A stretch of DNA of 64,000 nt from Campanula takesimana (GCA_026119855.1 JAOWBW010000159.1:690026-754025), one strand, 5' to 3'; positions 50,172 to 62,859 are shown, counted from the stretch's first letter. Program-made: numbers and translations. Notes: generated by a model from the sequence alone, not told the origin.

Positions 50172-50451
50172 ATATGATAGAAACTAAAACAAGTAGATCA
50201 ATATTGTTAGTTTATTAGCACCTAAAAGTACGGAAGAGATATATTTACATTAATAAGTACAAACTAAATAAGAAAAAATATTCTACTTAATATTAATTAA
50301 ATCTTTCAAAGAAAGTAAAAAATCCAATTTACCTAAATTACCTCTACACGAATTAGGAGAGTTGAAATCCTGGAGATTCTCACTTTTCCAGAAGTTAATA
50401 AATTTTCTTTCAGGGTTCATGAAGTATAAGATGGAACTTCCAAAACATAAA

Positions 50452-50612
50452 ATTTTGGGGGAAACCAGTTCCTCCATAAGTTATAAAAACTCTTGATTTT
50501 TTAGGGTTTAAAGTTTAAGCTTTAGGGCTTAGGTGTAGGATTTAAGGGTAATACTAATATTAAAAAGTACGTATATTTTTTATAACTTATGTAGAAACTA
50601 GTTTCCCTCAAA
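50452..50612. repeat. Small foldback repeat
   Basis: TTTTGGGGGAAACCAGTT.C.TCCATAAGTTATAAAAA and a near-complement TTTTATAACTTATGTAGAAA.TAGTTTCCCTCAAAA enclose about 85 bp. Bounds approximate. Confidence 0.6.
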
Positions 50613-51750
50613 ATTTACTCTTTCGAAGAAAAAAAGTGTTTTTGAAATATTAAGTAAAATGCAATAGCGGATTGACAACTATACAAAACAGCCAGATGAT
50701 TATAAAAGAAAAAATTACGACTAGAAGAAATGAAATAAAGAAAGAGATCAGAAATTAATTAAACTGAAACGAAGACGTAAATACGTGGCAAAGGAGGGCG
50801 ACAATAAACTCCAGGAGGAGTATCAAAGATTATTATGGCCTGTTTACATGATTCCATAACCCGACAACTCGACAAACAACACTCACCACCATTTATTTTT
50901 CTCATTTTCTGCATATCTCCTTAAATTATTTACTAAATCACCACCGACAGTGTCGCTTAATATATTACTGTGCCACGTAGTCAATATTTCAATACCACTC
51001 ACCTGTGTTAGTTCGAGTAAAAAGGAGTTCTCTTTTGTTTTTGATATAAGTCTCGTTTCTGTAGTAGCCCAATTCGTTAACATACCGCTGAGCCATTTTT
51101 TATTAACATAATGAGACTGAGCCCCGATTGCAGCCCGTACTACTAAATCCGTTGCTTTTTTTTAGTGCCAACAATTAAGAATTGGCTTTTCCTGCTTGCG
51201 GCATTAAAAACCACATCACAACAAGCTTCTGATAAAAACCGAGTAGTTGTAAAAAGATTTGTCAAATGAATACCTTTACGCGTTATACACTTTGGAGAGA
51301 GATAGGGTCCCATTTTGGGATTCCATTGCTTAGTATCATGGCCCAAATGAACTGACGCATCGATCATCTCGTCCAAATTTATGTTCCAATATCTTCTTGT
51401 TGTTACTTGCTACTTACCTGTTTCAGTTTTACTTCATCATGTAAAATATCGATGTTGTGACTTATTTAAATCTTGAGTTTAAGAGGAAAATAATTTCGGA
51501 CCGCGTCTTGAAATAACTATTGTCACCGTTTACAAGCCAATATTTTATGTGTTTTTTCTATACTTCTCAAAATTTCTTTTGAAGAGCCTACTTAAAAAAA
51601 AAAAAAAAAACAAAAAACTTTAGAACCTACTTTTACAAAATGGCGGTAGAAAAATACGCAATTTTGTATTTTATTACTAGAAATATGACTATTTACATTG
51701 AAAATAAAAAAAATGATATTTATTTTGCGATAAAGAATTGAGTTTGGTCT
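50613..51750. other. Non-coding spacer
   Basis: No gene or bounded element recognised. Reading frames here are short and lack any family motif I know. A poly-A tract sits at about 51594-51610. Confidence 0.4.
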
Positions 51751-51850
51751 TACAAAAAATGCGTTTTTCTTTAAGCTAAGGAAAAAAGTGTTTTTCCGAG
51801 CGCTGCCAATGTTAGCATCGCAAAGTGCCAGTCACTTGACTAACATTTTA

Positions 51851-52270
51851 TATACACTGCTCTGGCACTTTTACAAGTGCCAGTGTTAGTACTAATAATT
51901 GCCAGCCATGTATACTGGCACTTATAAAAATTGCCACTGGCAGTTATAAAAAGTGTCAGTGGCAGTATTAATAAGTGCCAGTGTAACATGTCTGGCACTT
52001 CCTAACACTAACACTGGCACTTACGATACTTCCTAGTATTTACAAAAATGCCACCGCCTATATACACTGCACTGGTACTTTTACAAGTGCTAGTGTTAGT
52101 ACTAATAATTGCCAGCCATATATACTGGCACTTATAAAAATTGCCACTGGCAGTTATAAAAAGTGTCAGTGGCAGTGTTAATAAGTGCCAGTGTAACATG
52201 TCTGGCACTTCCTAACACTAACACTGCCACTTACGATACTTCACAGTATTTACAAAAATGTCACCGCCTG
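51851..52270 (+). repeat. 210-bp tandem duplication with GTGCCAGT palindromic words
   Basis: TATACACTGC begins the unit at 51851 and again at 52061, exactly 210 bp apart; the two copies differ at only a few positions. Each unit contains AGTGCCAGTGTTA and the inverted TAACACTGGCACT, plus AAAAGTGTCAGTGGCAGT. The family also occurs at 36110-36345. Confidence 0.9.
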
Positions 52271-52723
52271 TTTTAAAGGCAACTTCCCAGTATTTACAAA
52301 ATTGCCACAGCCTCATTTAAAAAACGAGTTTATTGCCACTTAAACCTGCGTATTATTAAAAGATTGACGATTTCCCCTCGTACTAAAGAAACTCACACTA
52401 TGACCTGCGTACTATGGTTTTAATAAAAAAGTACCCAAGGATAACGATAACCCGTTAGAAATCTAACGGGCTGTCCACGCTGACATCCACGTCGTTAACT
52501 AATGTCGACTGGGTGCTGAATAGACAAAACACTAAAAATCGAGGGACCTCACGTGATAAATCCTTCACCAAAATATATAAATAATTTTACCAAATATTAA
52601 CCCCCAAAACCCGAATCTCCTTTTCTTCTTCGCCCTGTCCAACGTCATCAACAGCTGGAATTTTCTCCATGCTTGTTGATGGCCATTGAATTCCCTGCAA
52701 AAATCCAACCCGCTGACTGAATA

Positions 52724-53192
52724 TGTAAGAACATGGCTTGCAACACAAGTCGTTTAGACTTCCATTCATAAAGTTATGATTATAATATTAATTTATAAAG
52801 TATAGTTGATAATAAAATGTGTAGAATTCCTGGATATATATTACCTAATTGTGATGGGCAAAAGGGTAATTTATTATCATAAAGCTTGAAAGGGTGTGGT
52901 CCCTAAATGAAATGTCACCAAGTCTACTATATAAAGGGCATTCCATCAACCCTTTAGACTACTCCATTTTTCATTAGTACTCTCTCCATAAATCTTCATT
53001 AAGTGTTAAAGAAGTAAAAGAGGAAAGACATTCATCATTTAGAAGATCATTCTCCTACTTGTTCTTCATCTTCATTTCTCCCTACTTCATAATGGATTCA
53101 ACAGGTATTTGTTCTTAACGCTTCCGCTTCATCTCTTCCTCAATCCTATTCTAAAGTGAGTGTGGCATTCAGGGATTAAAATTGTTCCAACA
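52724..53192 (+). repeat. Copia 5' LTR
   Basis: 469 bp, starting TGTAAGAACATGG and ending TTGTTCCAACA. A TATATAAAG box at about 52928-52936 is a plausible LTR promoter. By eye it matches the 3' LTR at every position. Confidence 0.95.
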
Positions 53193-53606
53193 ATTGGTAT
53201 CAGAGCCCCGCTCATTATTTAGTTTGAGTTTGAGTTCTTGTATTAAGAAAAAGCTTTCATGCTTTACTTTGATTCATTTTCTCTGTTGAATCATAAGGTT
53301 TTTGATGTCGATTAGGGACTCTAATTCGTTAATAGAGTGCTGATGATCTTCATCTAAAATTAAGAAAAATGGTTTGAAAGTTTTTGTTCATTAAAAGGTT
53401 CAAGTGAGACTATCCCTTCATAACATGGTTTTATGTTTTAAGTGCATACCATGTGGATCTACTCACTTGATTCCATTAATTTTAAAAGGCAAGATTATCC
53501 TAAATAACATGGTTTTATGTTTTAAGTACATACCATGCGGATCTACTTGCAATTCATTTGATTTTGAGGAAAATTTAGACAAAAATTCAGAAGTGCAGAT
53601 TGTTTG

Positions 53607-53832
53607 GCACGGTCGTGCTCTTTTGTTTGGCACGGCCGTGCGCCTCAATTACCTTGAACCGGTGTGTTCATTGGTGCTGGTCCGGACGGGTGTGTTGTTT
53701 AAACCGGTCGGACCGTTTCGTTTGGCACGGTCGTGTCTATTATTTTGGCACGGTCGTGCCATCTGCACCGTGAAAATTTGTTTTTTCCCATATTATGGCA
53801 CGATCGTGCCCTTTGTTTGGCACGGTCGTGCT
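53607..53832 (+). repeat. Six palindromic GGCACGGTCGTGCC-like words in the Copia leader
   Basis: Copies start at about 53607, 53629, 53724, 53747, 53797 and 53819. They are variants of a self-complementary 14-mer. They lie between the primer site and the gag-like frame. Confidence 0.85.
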
Positions 53833-54390
53833 AAGTATGTCGAAAGAAAATCAAGTTCTGCATTATTTTGTTATTTTCTCTTGAACAAAAAACATTCATT
53901 TTTCAAACCTTAAAGCCCTGATTAATTATATGCTTAAATAATTTTATTCATTATTTAAATAATATTATCACCTAAGTGATTAACGTTATTTAAATGCAAA
54001 ATTATTAAAGTGTTGAATGTTTAAGTTAATATGTGAATGACATGAATTTTCCAAAGAAGATCTTGACATTTGACTAAACTTAGGCATTCATGTGGTAACA
54101 AATAAAATGAACATTAGGATATTTTCTTAGGTACTTATGTCGGCCCAAAGGAAGATTAAGTATTTATTAAAATATAAGTTCAAATTGCTTGTTACCTAAG
54201 GCAATCATTTATGAGTCAACTCGCAATCCAAAGATTAGTTTTGATGTCATGTTGATTATCTTATTGATGGATTTCGTTGATATAATTAATCATTTTCATT
54301 TGTAGTTTCTTATTCATGTTTTTGTTTTCATTCCTTTTTTGTTCTCACAACCCAACAGATTTACTTATTGCTTCATCCGTGATTACTGCT

Positions 54391-54798
54391 ATGAGTACTT
54401 TACCGATGCTTAACGGGACTAATTTTAAAACTTGGAAAAATAAATTAATGATGATCTTAGGCTATATGGTAATAGATCACGCATTAAGAGAACCGTTTCC
54501 TCTTCCTCTTTCTAATATAAGCACTCAAGAAGATTGCTTAAATAATGAGAAGTGGGAACGCTCCAACCGCGTGAGCCTAATGATCATGAATATAGTTGTC
54601 CCGGAGACCATTTTGGACGGTGTCTCCAAGGACGTTGATGCTAAAACATTCCTTGATATGATTGAGGGATGTTTGGCATCTACCTCTTCTCATGGGACAA
54701 AGAGAAAAGGGAAGGAAACTGTGGTTGCAAGTAATGAGAAGTCTAAAGGATCATCTAATGATCATAAAGAAATGCTTCTTTTGCAAGGACCTTACTAA
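54391..54798 (+). pseudogene. Copia gag-like remnant
   Basis: The frame starting MSTLPMLNGTNFKTWK has the Copia Gag N-terminal pattern (LNGxNFxxWK ... KWERSNR ... MIMNIVVPE). It continues into a Lys/Ser-rich segment, then stops. A zinc-knuckle-like segment (CFFCKDL...PKYHAW) follows in another frame, with its expected His and last Cys replaced, so Gag is broken. The in-frame upstream ATG at 54316 is less likely to be the start. Confidence 0.8.
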
Positions 54799-55256
54799 TA
54801 TGAAGTTCGATTACCCTAAGTATCATGCTTGGCGTGAAAGGTATATCATTTGGTCTTGTTTGTATTGTATTGAGGCTAATTTGGTTTCAATTCCTACATA
54901 TACATGGTGATTGGATTTTGGTGCGACCACTCACATAAAGATGTTTAAGTAGGATTGCCTGAGTTACCGAAAAACCAGTGAAGATGAGAGAATCATCTAT
55001 ATGGGAGCTGGGAATCCGGTTAAAGTTTTAGGCATAAGGACTCTTTTTTCAGTTATTGTTAAGTACTAAGTATTATTTGTATTAATAATACATTCATTGT
55101 ACCATCATTTGAACGGAATTTAATATATATATCACAATATTGAATAAAGAAGGTTATTTTGTTCATTTTTTGTGACCTTTATTTTAAATTCCAAGGTTGT
55201 TGGTACTAGTACTTTGTCAAGTGTTCTTTATTTACTTGACATTATTCAAACAATAA

Positions 55257-57160
55257 ATGTGTCCCTTAATGATGAAATCAAAACTAGAAAGCAAAAGTTA
55301 TCAAGTAAATTTTATTTCATTAAGACATAGGCATTTGGGTCATATTTCCAAGAGGAAAATTGATAAGCTTATGTTAAAAGAAATCTTAAACAAACTTGAT
55401 AATTTGGAAAATACTTTTGCATTAAAAACCTTAAAGTAAATTTACAAACATTATGGTATTCTCGAGAGTATCAAGTGTTTCAATGAACTAATGCATTCGG
55501 ATGTTTGTAGGCCATTAATTATTCCTTCATGGAAAAGGTCAACAATAGTTATTATGTTCAAAATGACTAACTCTTAGTTTGAATACATTTATTTGCTTCA
55601 TAAAAATATTAAGTTTGGACGTTGTAAAAGTCTTATAAGGACAAAGTTGGAAATCAACTTTGAAGACTATTAAGAACATTAGGTTCATTCATGATGGTGT
55701 ATACATCTTTGGAATGATTGTTAAAAGGAACAACGTCTAGGTCCTTTTTACTCGCTATTTTGAAAGAGTGTGGGATTATCTCTCTCTACATTGAGCCGGG
55801 TACGCCTAGCATGAATATTGTAATAGAGACATATTGAAATCCTTAAGGATATGGTAATAAGTATGTTTTATACTTCTCTTACCTCACTCATTATGGGCGA
55901 TACGTTAAAGCCGCAACCTTTATTCTCATTAAAGCTCCCTCTAAGGCTACTAATATAAACCCTTAATGATTTAAGGACACGTTCCTTATTCGTCCTTAAA
56001 TCATATTCATTTATGGGGTTGTCTAGCATAAGGATAGACTTTATAAGTCTACTAAGGGCAAGTTAGATATAAGATTATTAGTAGTTATTCATGGGGTAAG
56101 CCGAGAGAACTAGGGGATATATAAATTTTTCAACCCGAAAATTAGAACATTTTGAAAAACGAGAAATGCTAGGTTCTTTTAAGGATGTTGAATTTAGTGG
56201 GAGAATTTGGAGTAATATTTTGAATTTGAAAAGGAAGAGGAATTCATTTATATGGAATCCATTTATATACCACTTCCTATAGTTCTAATTGGATATCAAG
56301 TTTTGTACTTGACATTCAAGAAGAACATACAATTCAAAATAAATATGATTTCCCTATAAATATTGAACAACATGGAAATGTTGATCATAAGAAGGAAATT
56401 CAAACAACCTCAAAATTAGTAAGAACCGGTGCCCTTATAGAGATCAAATAGAATAAGAAGGAATGCAATTCCGGATATTCATTAAGTGTATCTTGTCGAA
56501 AATAAAGGACACTTAGGTATAGTGGGAGATAATCTATTTATCTTCCATAAAACCATCAATAGTCCTAATTCTCATAAGAAGATTAATGCCATTAATAAAG
56601 AGTTACAATCTTTTGAAAGATAACAACGTTTGGGATCTTATTTCATTACATAAAGATGTGAAACCTATAAATGGGTCTCTAAGACCTAAAAGGATTCACA
56701 AAGTAATGTTGAAAGATATGAAGCCCATCCAGTTGCTAAAGATTTTAACTCATAAGAAAGGTATTGATTACAAAGAAAGAAACACTTTTCCGGTATCTTC
56801 TAAAAGCTCCTTAGGATCATTATGGCACTAATAGCACCTTTGATCTTAAGCTTCATTAAATGGATATTAGAGAAAACTTTTCTTAATGGAGACATTAAGG
56901 AAACTATCTATATGGAGAAATTCATTTATGAACTTAAGTAAAACTTCTCATTAATGGTATTTAGAATTTAACCAAGTTATTCTTTCATTTGTTTTTGAAA
57001 TGAATCTTGGTAAATATTAAGTATACCATAAGTTCAGTGGGAGTAAATTTATAATTTTGGTCTTATATGTGGATGATATTTTGCTTTCTAGTAATGATAT
57101 GAACCTTATTAAGGAAACTAAGAAATTTCTTATTTGAAATGAAAAATCTTGGTAAGGCAT
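55257..57160 (+). pseudogene. Copia pol remnants (pre-integrase, integrase/RT region)
   Basis: RHRHLGHISKRKIDKLM near 55315-55370 matches the GAG-pre-integrase segment. Reverse-transcriptase-like traces follow: NNVWDLISLH near 56620, and YVDDILLSSNDMNLIKE near 57065-57115, which holds the YVDD catalytic motif. Many stops and frame changes separate them, so no functional polyprotein can be made. Confidence 0.8.
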
Positions 57161-58196
57161 CTTTGTATTAAGAATCCAAATTCACCGTGATCGCTCACGA
57201 AATGTTTTAGGATTATCACAAAAGGCCATATGGAAATGTATTACAAAAGGTTTAGCATGCAAAAATGTAAACCACATGACACCCTAATTTTAAAGGAGAC
57301 ATTCTTAGTCTCAAACAGTGTCCTAAAGGTAAATTTTAAATCCAAGTATATGGAAAATTCCCTCTTTGCATCAGCAGTAGGAAGCTTAATGTATACGTAA
57401 ATCTTACATTTAACGTTGGGATGCTTTGTCAATACCAAAGCAATCCGGAAAGAACATTAAGTAGCAGCCAAAAGAATAATAGAAGTATTTACAAAACCAC
57501 TAAAGAACTACATGCCTATGTTTTAAAGTCGGATCATCTTGAGATCATTAGGTATTCCGACATTAGTTAAATATATGGCTGCATATGTTTTAATGGACTG
57601 TAATTTGTCAAAACAAGTGTCGAAAGACCAATTAAGAAATGACTATCAGGTAGCAGTTCTGTACTCTAACAAGAGTTTATGGATTTAGACATTAATTATC
57701 TTGTTATAAAGAAAAGAGTACAAAATGAACGAAATGGATACAACTTATAGAAACAAACTCTATTTAAAGGATCCATTTATGAAAAAGTTATCATCTTCAG
57801 TGTTTCACGAGCATGTTGCTCATATGGGTGTAACAACTTTTGATAACATTTAGTATAGTGGGAGTTTGTGTTGTTCTTTCATTAGTTGTTCTATTATTTA
57901 AAGTTTTGATCTCATTTGGTTAAGTTGGACTAGTTGGAAGAATATGTATATATTCATTATGATTCCATGCTACACATCTATACTTTTGATCTATGTCATT
58001 TAGTTGGATTTGTATACGTGATTATTGTGGGTTTAGTTGCGAATCAATTACAACGACTGCCCCTTTAGTCCTATACTTGTATGGCTAATGGACGAGATTG
58101 TTATAAATGACAATAAAGTGCGCACATAAGGGTTGTCATTTGTGTTATGTTCATAATTTAAAGGAAGTACTTTGTTTTGCAACCCAAGTGGGAGAT

Positions 58197-58665
58197 TGTA
58201 AGAACATGGCTTGCAACACAAGTCGTTTAGACTTCCATTCATAAAGTTATGATTATAATATTAATTTATAAAGTATAGTTGATAATAAAATGTGTAGAAT
58301 TCCTGGATATATATTACCTAATTGTGATGGGCAAAAGGGTAATTTATTATCATAAAGCTTGAAAGGGTGTGGTCCCTAAATGAAATGTCACCAAGTCTAC
58401 TATATAAAGGGCATTCCATCAACCCTTTAGACTACTCCATTTTTCATTAGTACTCTCTCCATAAATCTTCATTAAGTGTTAAAGAAGTAAAAGAGGAAAG
58501 ACATTCATCATTTAGAAGATCATTCTCCTACTTGTTCTTCATCTTCATTTCTCCCTACTTCATAATGGATTCAACAGGTATTTGTTCTTAACGCTTCCGC
58601 TTCATCTCTTCCTCAATCCTATTCTAAAGTGAGTGTGGCATTCAGGGATTAAAATTGTTCCAACA
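58197..58665 (+). repeat. Copia 3' LTR
   Basis: 469 bp, preceded by the polypurine tract and followed by target duplication GAATA. It reads the same as the 5' LTR. Confidence 0.95.
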
Positions 58666-59346
58666 GAATAATCTTGCAATCAATCACCATCCTTTTCCGT
58701 CCAGATCTTAACTTATCATCATTCAAATTCAGGTAAAACATTATCGGAATTTACCCCCCCCTCAATTGTTAAAATTCAATCCTCGATTGGGTCAATTCTG
58801 GAATTTATTCTGATGGGTCGATTAATCTGTGAGTTTTATGGTTTAATTTTCATGTAATTCAGGTAGGGTTTGGGGGATTGGATAAAATAAATTAAAGAAA
58901 ATGCAGAGCCAGAGAGTTTGTGGAGGTTGTAGGAGTATTCTGAGACCACAATCACACATCCTCGAAGAGTTGCTGTTAGAGGATTCCAATTCTTTCTCCT
59001 AAAAAATGACCGACCCCATGGTTGATTTTAGTTGCAACTCCCAGATGCGCACAAGAAGCCCTGGGTATGAAGAATCGGTGTTGACGGATGTAAAATATAA
59101 GACGTGAAGGATTTATCATGTGAGGTCCCTCGATTTTTAGTGTTTTGTCTATTCAGCACCCAGTCAACATAAGTCAACGACGTGGATGTCAGCGTGGACA
59201 GCCCGTTAGATTTCTAACGGGTTATCGTTATCCTTGGGCACTTTTTTATTAAAACCATAGTACGCAGGTCATATTGTGAGTTTCTTTAGTACGAGGACAA
59301 ATCGTCAATCTTTTAATAGTACGCAGGTTTAAGTGGCAATAAACTC

Positions 59347-60265
59347 TTTGAAAAAACACGTTTTACTCTAAGCTTAGGGTAAAACGCGTTTTTACAAAAT
59401 TTTCACTAAAGAATTATATCGAATGAATAGTTTTTCTTTTGAAAAGAAGTACAGTAAGTAATTAAGGACGGCTAATTAAATCTAAATTAGCCACACACAA
59501 AAGATAGAAAGCTAAATGCCAAATGAAAAAAAAAAATGGTCAAGAAATAGGTCCACACAAAACGCTTTATTCACAACCGCAATCAACGGCCTCTCCCGCA
59601 AAAGAACAAATTTTGCAGGGATAAAAGAGAAATCCAAACAATTTCTAACGTTTTTCTAAAGCAAATATTTAAATTAAAAAAAAGAAGAAGCAACTATTAA
59701 GAATAAAAAATAGAAATATCTTAAAATGTGATGTCTTGACACGTTCTAATGAGTCAAAAACCCTCATCTCCGCAATTACCGTTGGTGCCGGTACTGTTAC
59801 GGGCACGGCAACAGTTTCACACTACTCCGTACTACTAACCGGACTGTCGGATGGTGATTTCAGGCATCACGCCGGCGTTTCGATTTATTCAGCACGGATA
59901 ACTTTTGTCAATAAAAACACGGTAATTCAATCGTCGTGTACAAAATATTACTCTTTTATATTTTTCCGTCTCATTTCAAATTGCATAAATCATCATTACA
60001 CAAAACTATAATTGTGCACCAATCACTTGATATGTTTCAAAATAAATGTCCTAAAACATTTTTAGAATTTATTTTTTAATAAAAGCAATTTAAAAGAAGA
60101 ATTGAACATTTATACTGAGACCGAGAAGTCCCAAAAAAAGATAGTTCAATTTGACTTTTATAATTATAACAACGAACTTTGACCAAAATTATTTTTTTCA
60201 CCTCAAATATTATGTTGGGTCAATTGAAACTTTCATGTTGAGATAGAAAGAGTAATTTTTAACCG
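59347..60265. other. Spacer after the MULE
   Basis: 59347-59400 carries ACGTTTTACTCTAAGCTTAG and AAAACGCGTTTTT, the expected far end of the repeat interrupted by the MULE. 59736-60011 has an open frame with somewhat higher GC (59760-59930) but no motif I recognise. 60120-60260 is a decayed MITE-like stretch. Confidence 0.4.
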
Positions 60266-60516
60266 TATTTAACGGAAAGATAGTCTCATTTTGACTTTTT
60301 ATGGTCAACAAAAATAAACTTTGACCAAACATTGGTATGAATTTAATGATCACAATGAAATCCTAAAAATTATTATTGATAAATATCTTAATGATTTATC
60401 AATAACAATTTTTAGGATTTTATTGTGATTATTAAATTGACACCAATGGTTGGTCAAAGTTCATTTTGTTGACCATAAAAAATCAAAATGAGACTATCTT
60501 TCTGAGGCAGAGAGAG
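60266..60516. mobile_element. Stowaway-type MITE
   Basis: Complementary arms ATAGTCTCATTTTGACTTTT and AAAATGAGACTAT, TGGTCAAAGTTCATTTTG and complement; right end GGCAGAGAGAG before TA. Related to 11870 and 37826. Confidence 0.7.
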
Positions 60517-61622
60517 TATATTCTATAATTTTTTGAACTGGGGATCAAGAGAGTAATTTGTAGTAAAATTTAATTTATTCAAGTTTAATGTTTAATCTAC
60601 ACGACCAACCATGTTATTTGGCAGACATCGCTCTATGTTTGAATGCAGAGTTCCCTTTTATAGCCATGCCATAGTATTGTTCATTGAATTCACTTGTTAT
60701 TTTAGGAAATTTGTCCAAATGTAACATGTTACATATAGTCCCCAATTAAAGAGTGAGGTAGATAGAGTAGCATAGTTCAGTCTACACAAAAACAAAAAGA
60801 CGTTTATACCTATATTCTACGTCATCGGGAAATTGTAGATCGCTTTCTAACTATTAAAGTTGAGAGCACTAATTTTTTAAATAATCGTTTGTACGGAGTG
60901 ACACTGATTATAAGACAAAATAATGACATATTTACATACTTGTAGTGAGCATTTGAGTGAAAAGATCTGATCGGTCAACGTTATTTTATTATCGTGTATA
61001 TTTGACAACCCCTCTTAATAACGTTTTAACCAATATAATCAACTTAGCTCAATTTTATGGCATTAGATAGTTATTAGTCAGCACTGCACATGCAATTGCT
61101 CTTATTAGTCTTCATATTAGCAATAGTAAATTACATGCTACAAATTGTACTCTCTCAACTTTTATCTATAGTGGATTAGAATGAGTTTGGAGCGTTCAGA
61201 CCACTTAATAAAAATTGATTCAGATCTTCACTACTTCACATTGCCAATAATATTTAGGTGGGATTACAAACAAACATTACACACTGAGAATGGGAAATCG
61301 ACACTTTTTGTCGTTCATGATTAGTCAATTATTCAATTTTTACTAACAACTCGTTAGTATTTTTGTTAACAAGAAATTTATTAATGCATCATTCTCTAGC
61401 CTTTTGATATACCGCTTTATCAAGAAAAAATAGTCTCATTTAAATTTTGATAGTAGATTAAATAATTTGTCCAAAAATTTAGTTAACAAAATAAAATTAT
61501 AAAATTTGTTATTGATAATAATCTTTATAAATCATTAATTGTAATTATTTTAATTTTATAAAGAGAATCAATTTTTTCGTAAGTTTTTGGTCAATCTTCA
61601 TTAAATATTTGTAATTACTAAG
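60517..61622. other. Non-coding spacer
   Basis: AT-rich; no gene or bounded element recognised. A decayed GTCTCATTT..TTGATAG arm near 61433 suggests an old MITE. Confidence 0.4.
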
Positions 61623-62859
61623 GAGTAAACGACTAAAATGACCAACGTACTATATGAATTCAACCAAAATGACCCGCGAACTATCTAAACTACCAAATCA
61701 ACATGCGTACTATTAATAAATGAACCAAATCAACCTAGATCATTAGTAAATGTTAGTGAGCATTAACGAGAGTTAGTAATTTGACGGATATGTCAATTAA
61801 TTTTTTCAAATTACCCCATAACTTAACAAATTTTTCTTATTTAGCTAAGTACCATTATGTTTTAATTGCTTCTTCTCCACCAACAACCACCTTCTCCCAC
61901 CACCGTCTCACACCACTACCCCGCCACCATCTCACACCACCACCGCCACCACCATCTCTTGCCATCTCACCATCACCATCACCATCACCATCACCATCCA
62001 CCGCCTTCACCACTTTTAAACTTCAACAAAGCATTCATTCAAAATTCACACCCATGAAATTCAAATCAGAACCAAGTAACTCAAAATCAAACCTTAAACA
62101 TATCTCCATAGAAGACGGATTTTTTTTTTAATTATAGAAACAATTAGATCTGGAAACAAGACAATTTCTGAATCAGATCTGGAAACAAGCCAGTTCTGAA
62201 TCTCTGCAGATGGCTCCGACCGCCACCTCAATTTTTTGTTGTTTCAGCACCGTCATACAATGAGCCCGCGCTTCAAGTCACTCATCGTCCTCCGACCGCC
62301 GGGAATTCGAGAAAGAACATAGACAGCCGGGAATTTGGATATGGAGGACCTGAGTTGAGGAGATGAAAGATCAGATTCAAGTATGGGGATGGGAGAGGGG
62401 GGAAGAGACGGCATAAGGCAAGGGAAGAGTGGGGAAAGGAGGAGGAGGGGGGCACCGTGGACGGCGTTTATGGTGGAAGGGGAGGGGGAAGGGATGAAGA
62501 GCGTATGAACCAGGAACGGCAGGAACTATGAACGCAGAGAAAAAAATAGAGAGGCGATGGTTAGACGATTTAGGATTAGATTTTTTCAATTTTCATTTTA
62601 AACCCTAGGGTTTATTTGTAAATTATTTTTCTTGGCATATTTGCCCCTTTATATTATGATTAATACATATAGATTTTTTTTGTTGTTGTAATATCCGTTA
62701 AATTTCTAACATTTGTTAAAACCCATTGATGCATACTAACGATTTAGGTTGATTTGATTGATTTATACATAGTACACAGGTTGATCTGGTAGTTTAGATA
62801 GTACGCGGGTCAAATTGGTTGAATTCATATAATACGCTGGTCATTTTGGTCGTTTACTC
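61623..62859. mobile_element. MULE with perfect 10-bp target duplication
   Basis: Ends GAGTAAACGACTAAAATGACC and complement, with inverted similarity of roughly 150 bp (ACTATATGAATTCAACCAAA and complement, then GTACTAT/ATAGTACG words). Perfect flanking repeat AATTACTAAG at 61613-61622 and 62860-62869, in the 9-11 bp range of Mutator-like elements. The interior has a CCACC/CATCAC-rich block (61875-62000) and a GGGAGGGG-rich block (62385-62490) and encodes no transposase. Confidence 0.9.

Larger units (their letters stand above)
52724..58665 (+). mobile_element. Ty1-copia LTR retrotransposon with defective coding region
   Basis: LTRs 52724-53192 and 58197-58665, TG...CA ends, target duplication GAATA at 52719-52723 and 58666-58670. 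The primer-binding site TTGGTATCAGAGC follows the 5' LTR at 53194. A polypurine tract AAGTGGGAGAT abuts the 3' LTR. Gag, zinc-knuckle, pre-integrase and reverse-transcriptase traces occur in Copia order (integrase before RT), all on the plus strand and broken by stops and frameshifts. Confidence 0.95.
52326..59346. mobile_element. MULE-like element with ~240-bp terminal inverted repeats, split by a Copia insertion
   Basis: The left arm (52326 to about 52564) and right arm (about 59104-59346) are long, highly similar inverted repeats. Outer ends are GAGTTTATTGCCACTTAAACC and complement; inner ends are near GATAAATCCTTCAC. Flanks TTTAAAAAAC (left) and TTTGAAAAAAC (right) are a near-match, consistent with a 9-11 bp MULE target duplication that has drifted. 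Without the Copia insert (52724-58670) the element is about 1.07 kb and encodes no transposase. Its interior could be a captured gene piece but nothing was recognised. Confidence 0.8.

Noticed and set aside
51851..52270. Possible CRISPR-like array of palindromic repeats
   Set aside because: It is a two-copy 210-bp tandem duplication in plant DNA, without regular spacers or cas genes.
52600..52720. MULE interior as a captured host gene piece
   Set aside because: Short frames on both strands (for example a small CGGC-containing peptide near 58901-59000) match no family I can name; capture remains possible but unsupported.
53404..53913. 169-aa frame in the Copia leader
   Set aside because: Created by the palindromic GGCACGGTCGTGCC repeats; no known domain, and lies upstream of gag.
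59736..60011. 91-aa plus frame with moderate GC
   Set aside because: No motif recognised, no exon partners found; kept only as an unexplained GC-richer patch.
61781..62131. 116-aa frame rich in Pro, His and Ser inside the MULE
   Set aside because: Low-complexity CCACC/CATCAC repeat; not evidence of a protein.
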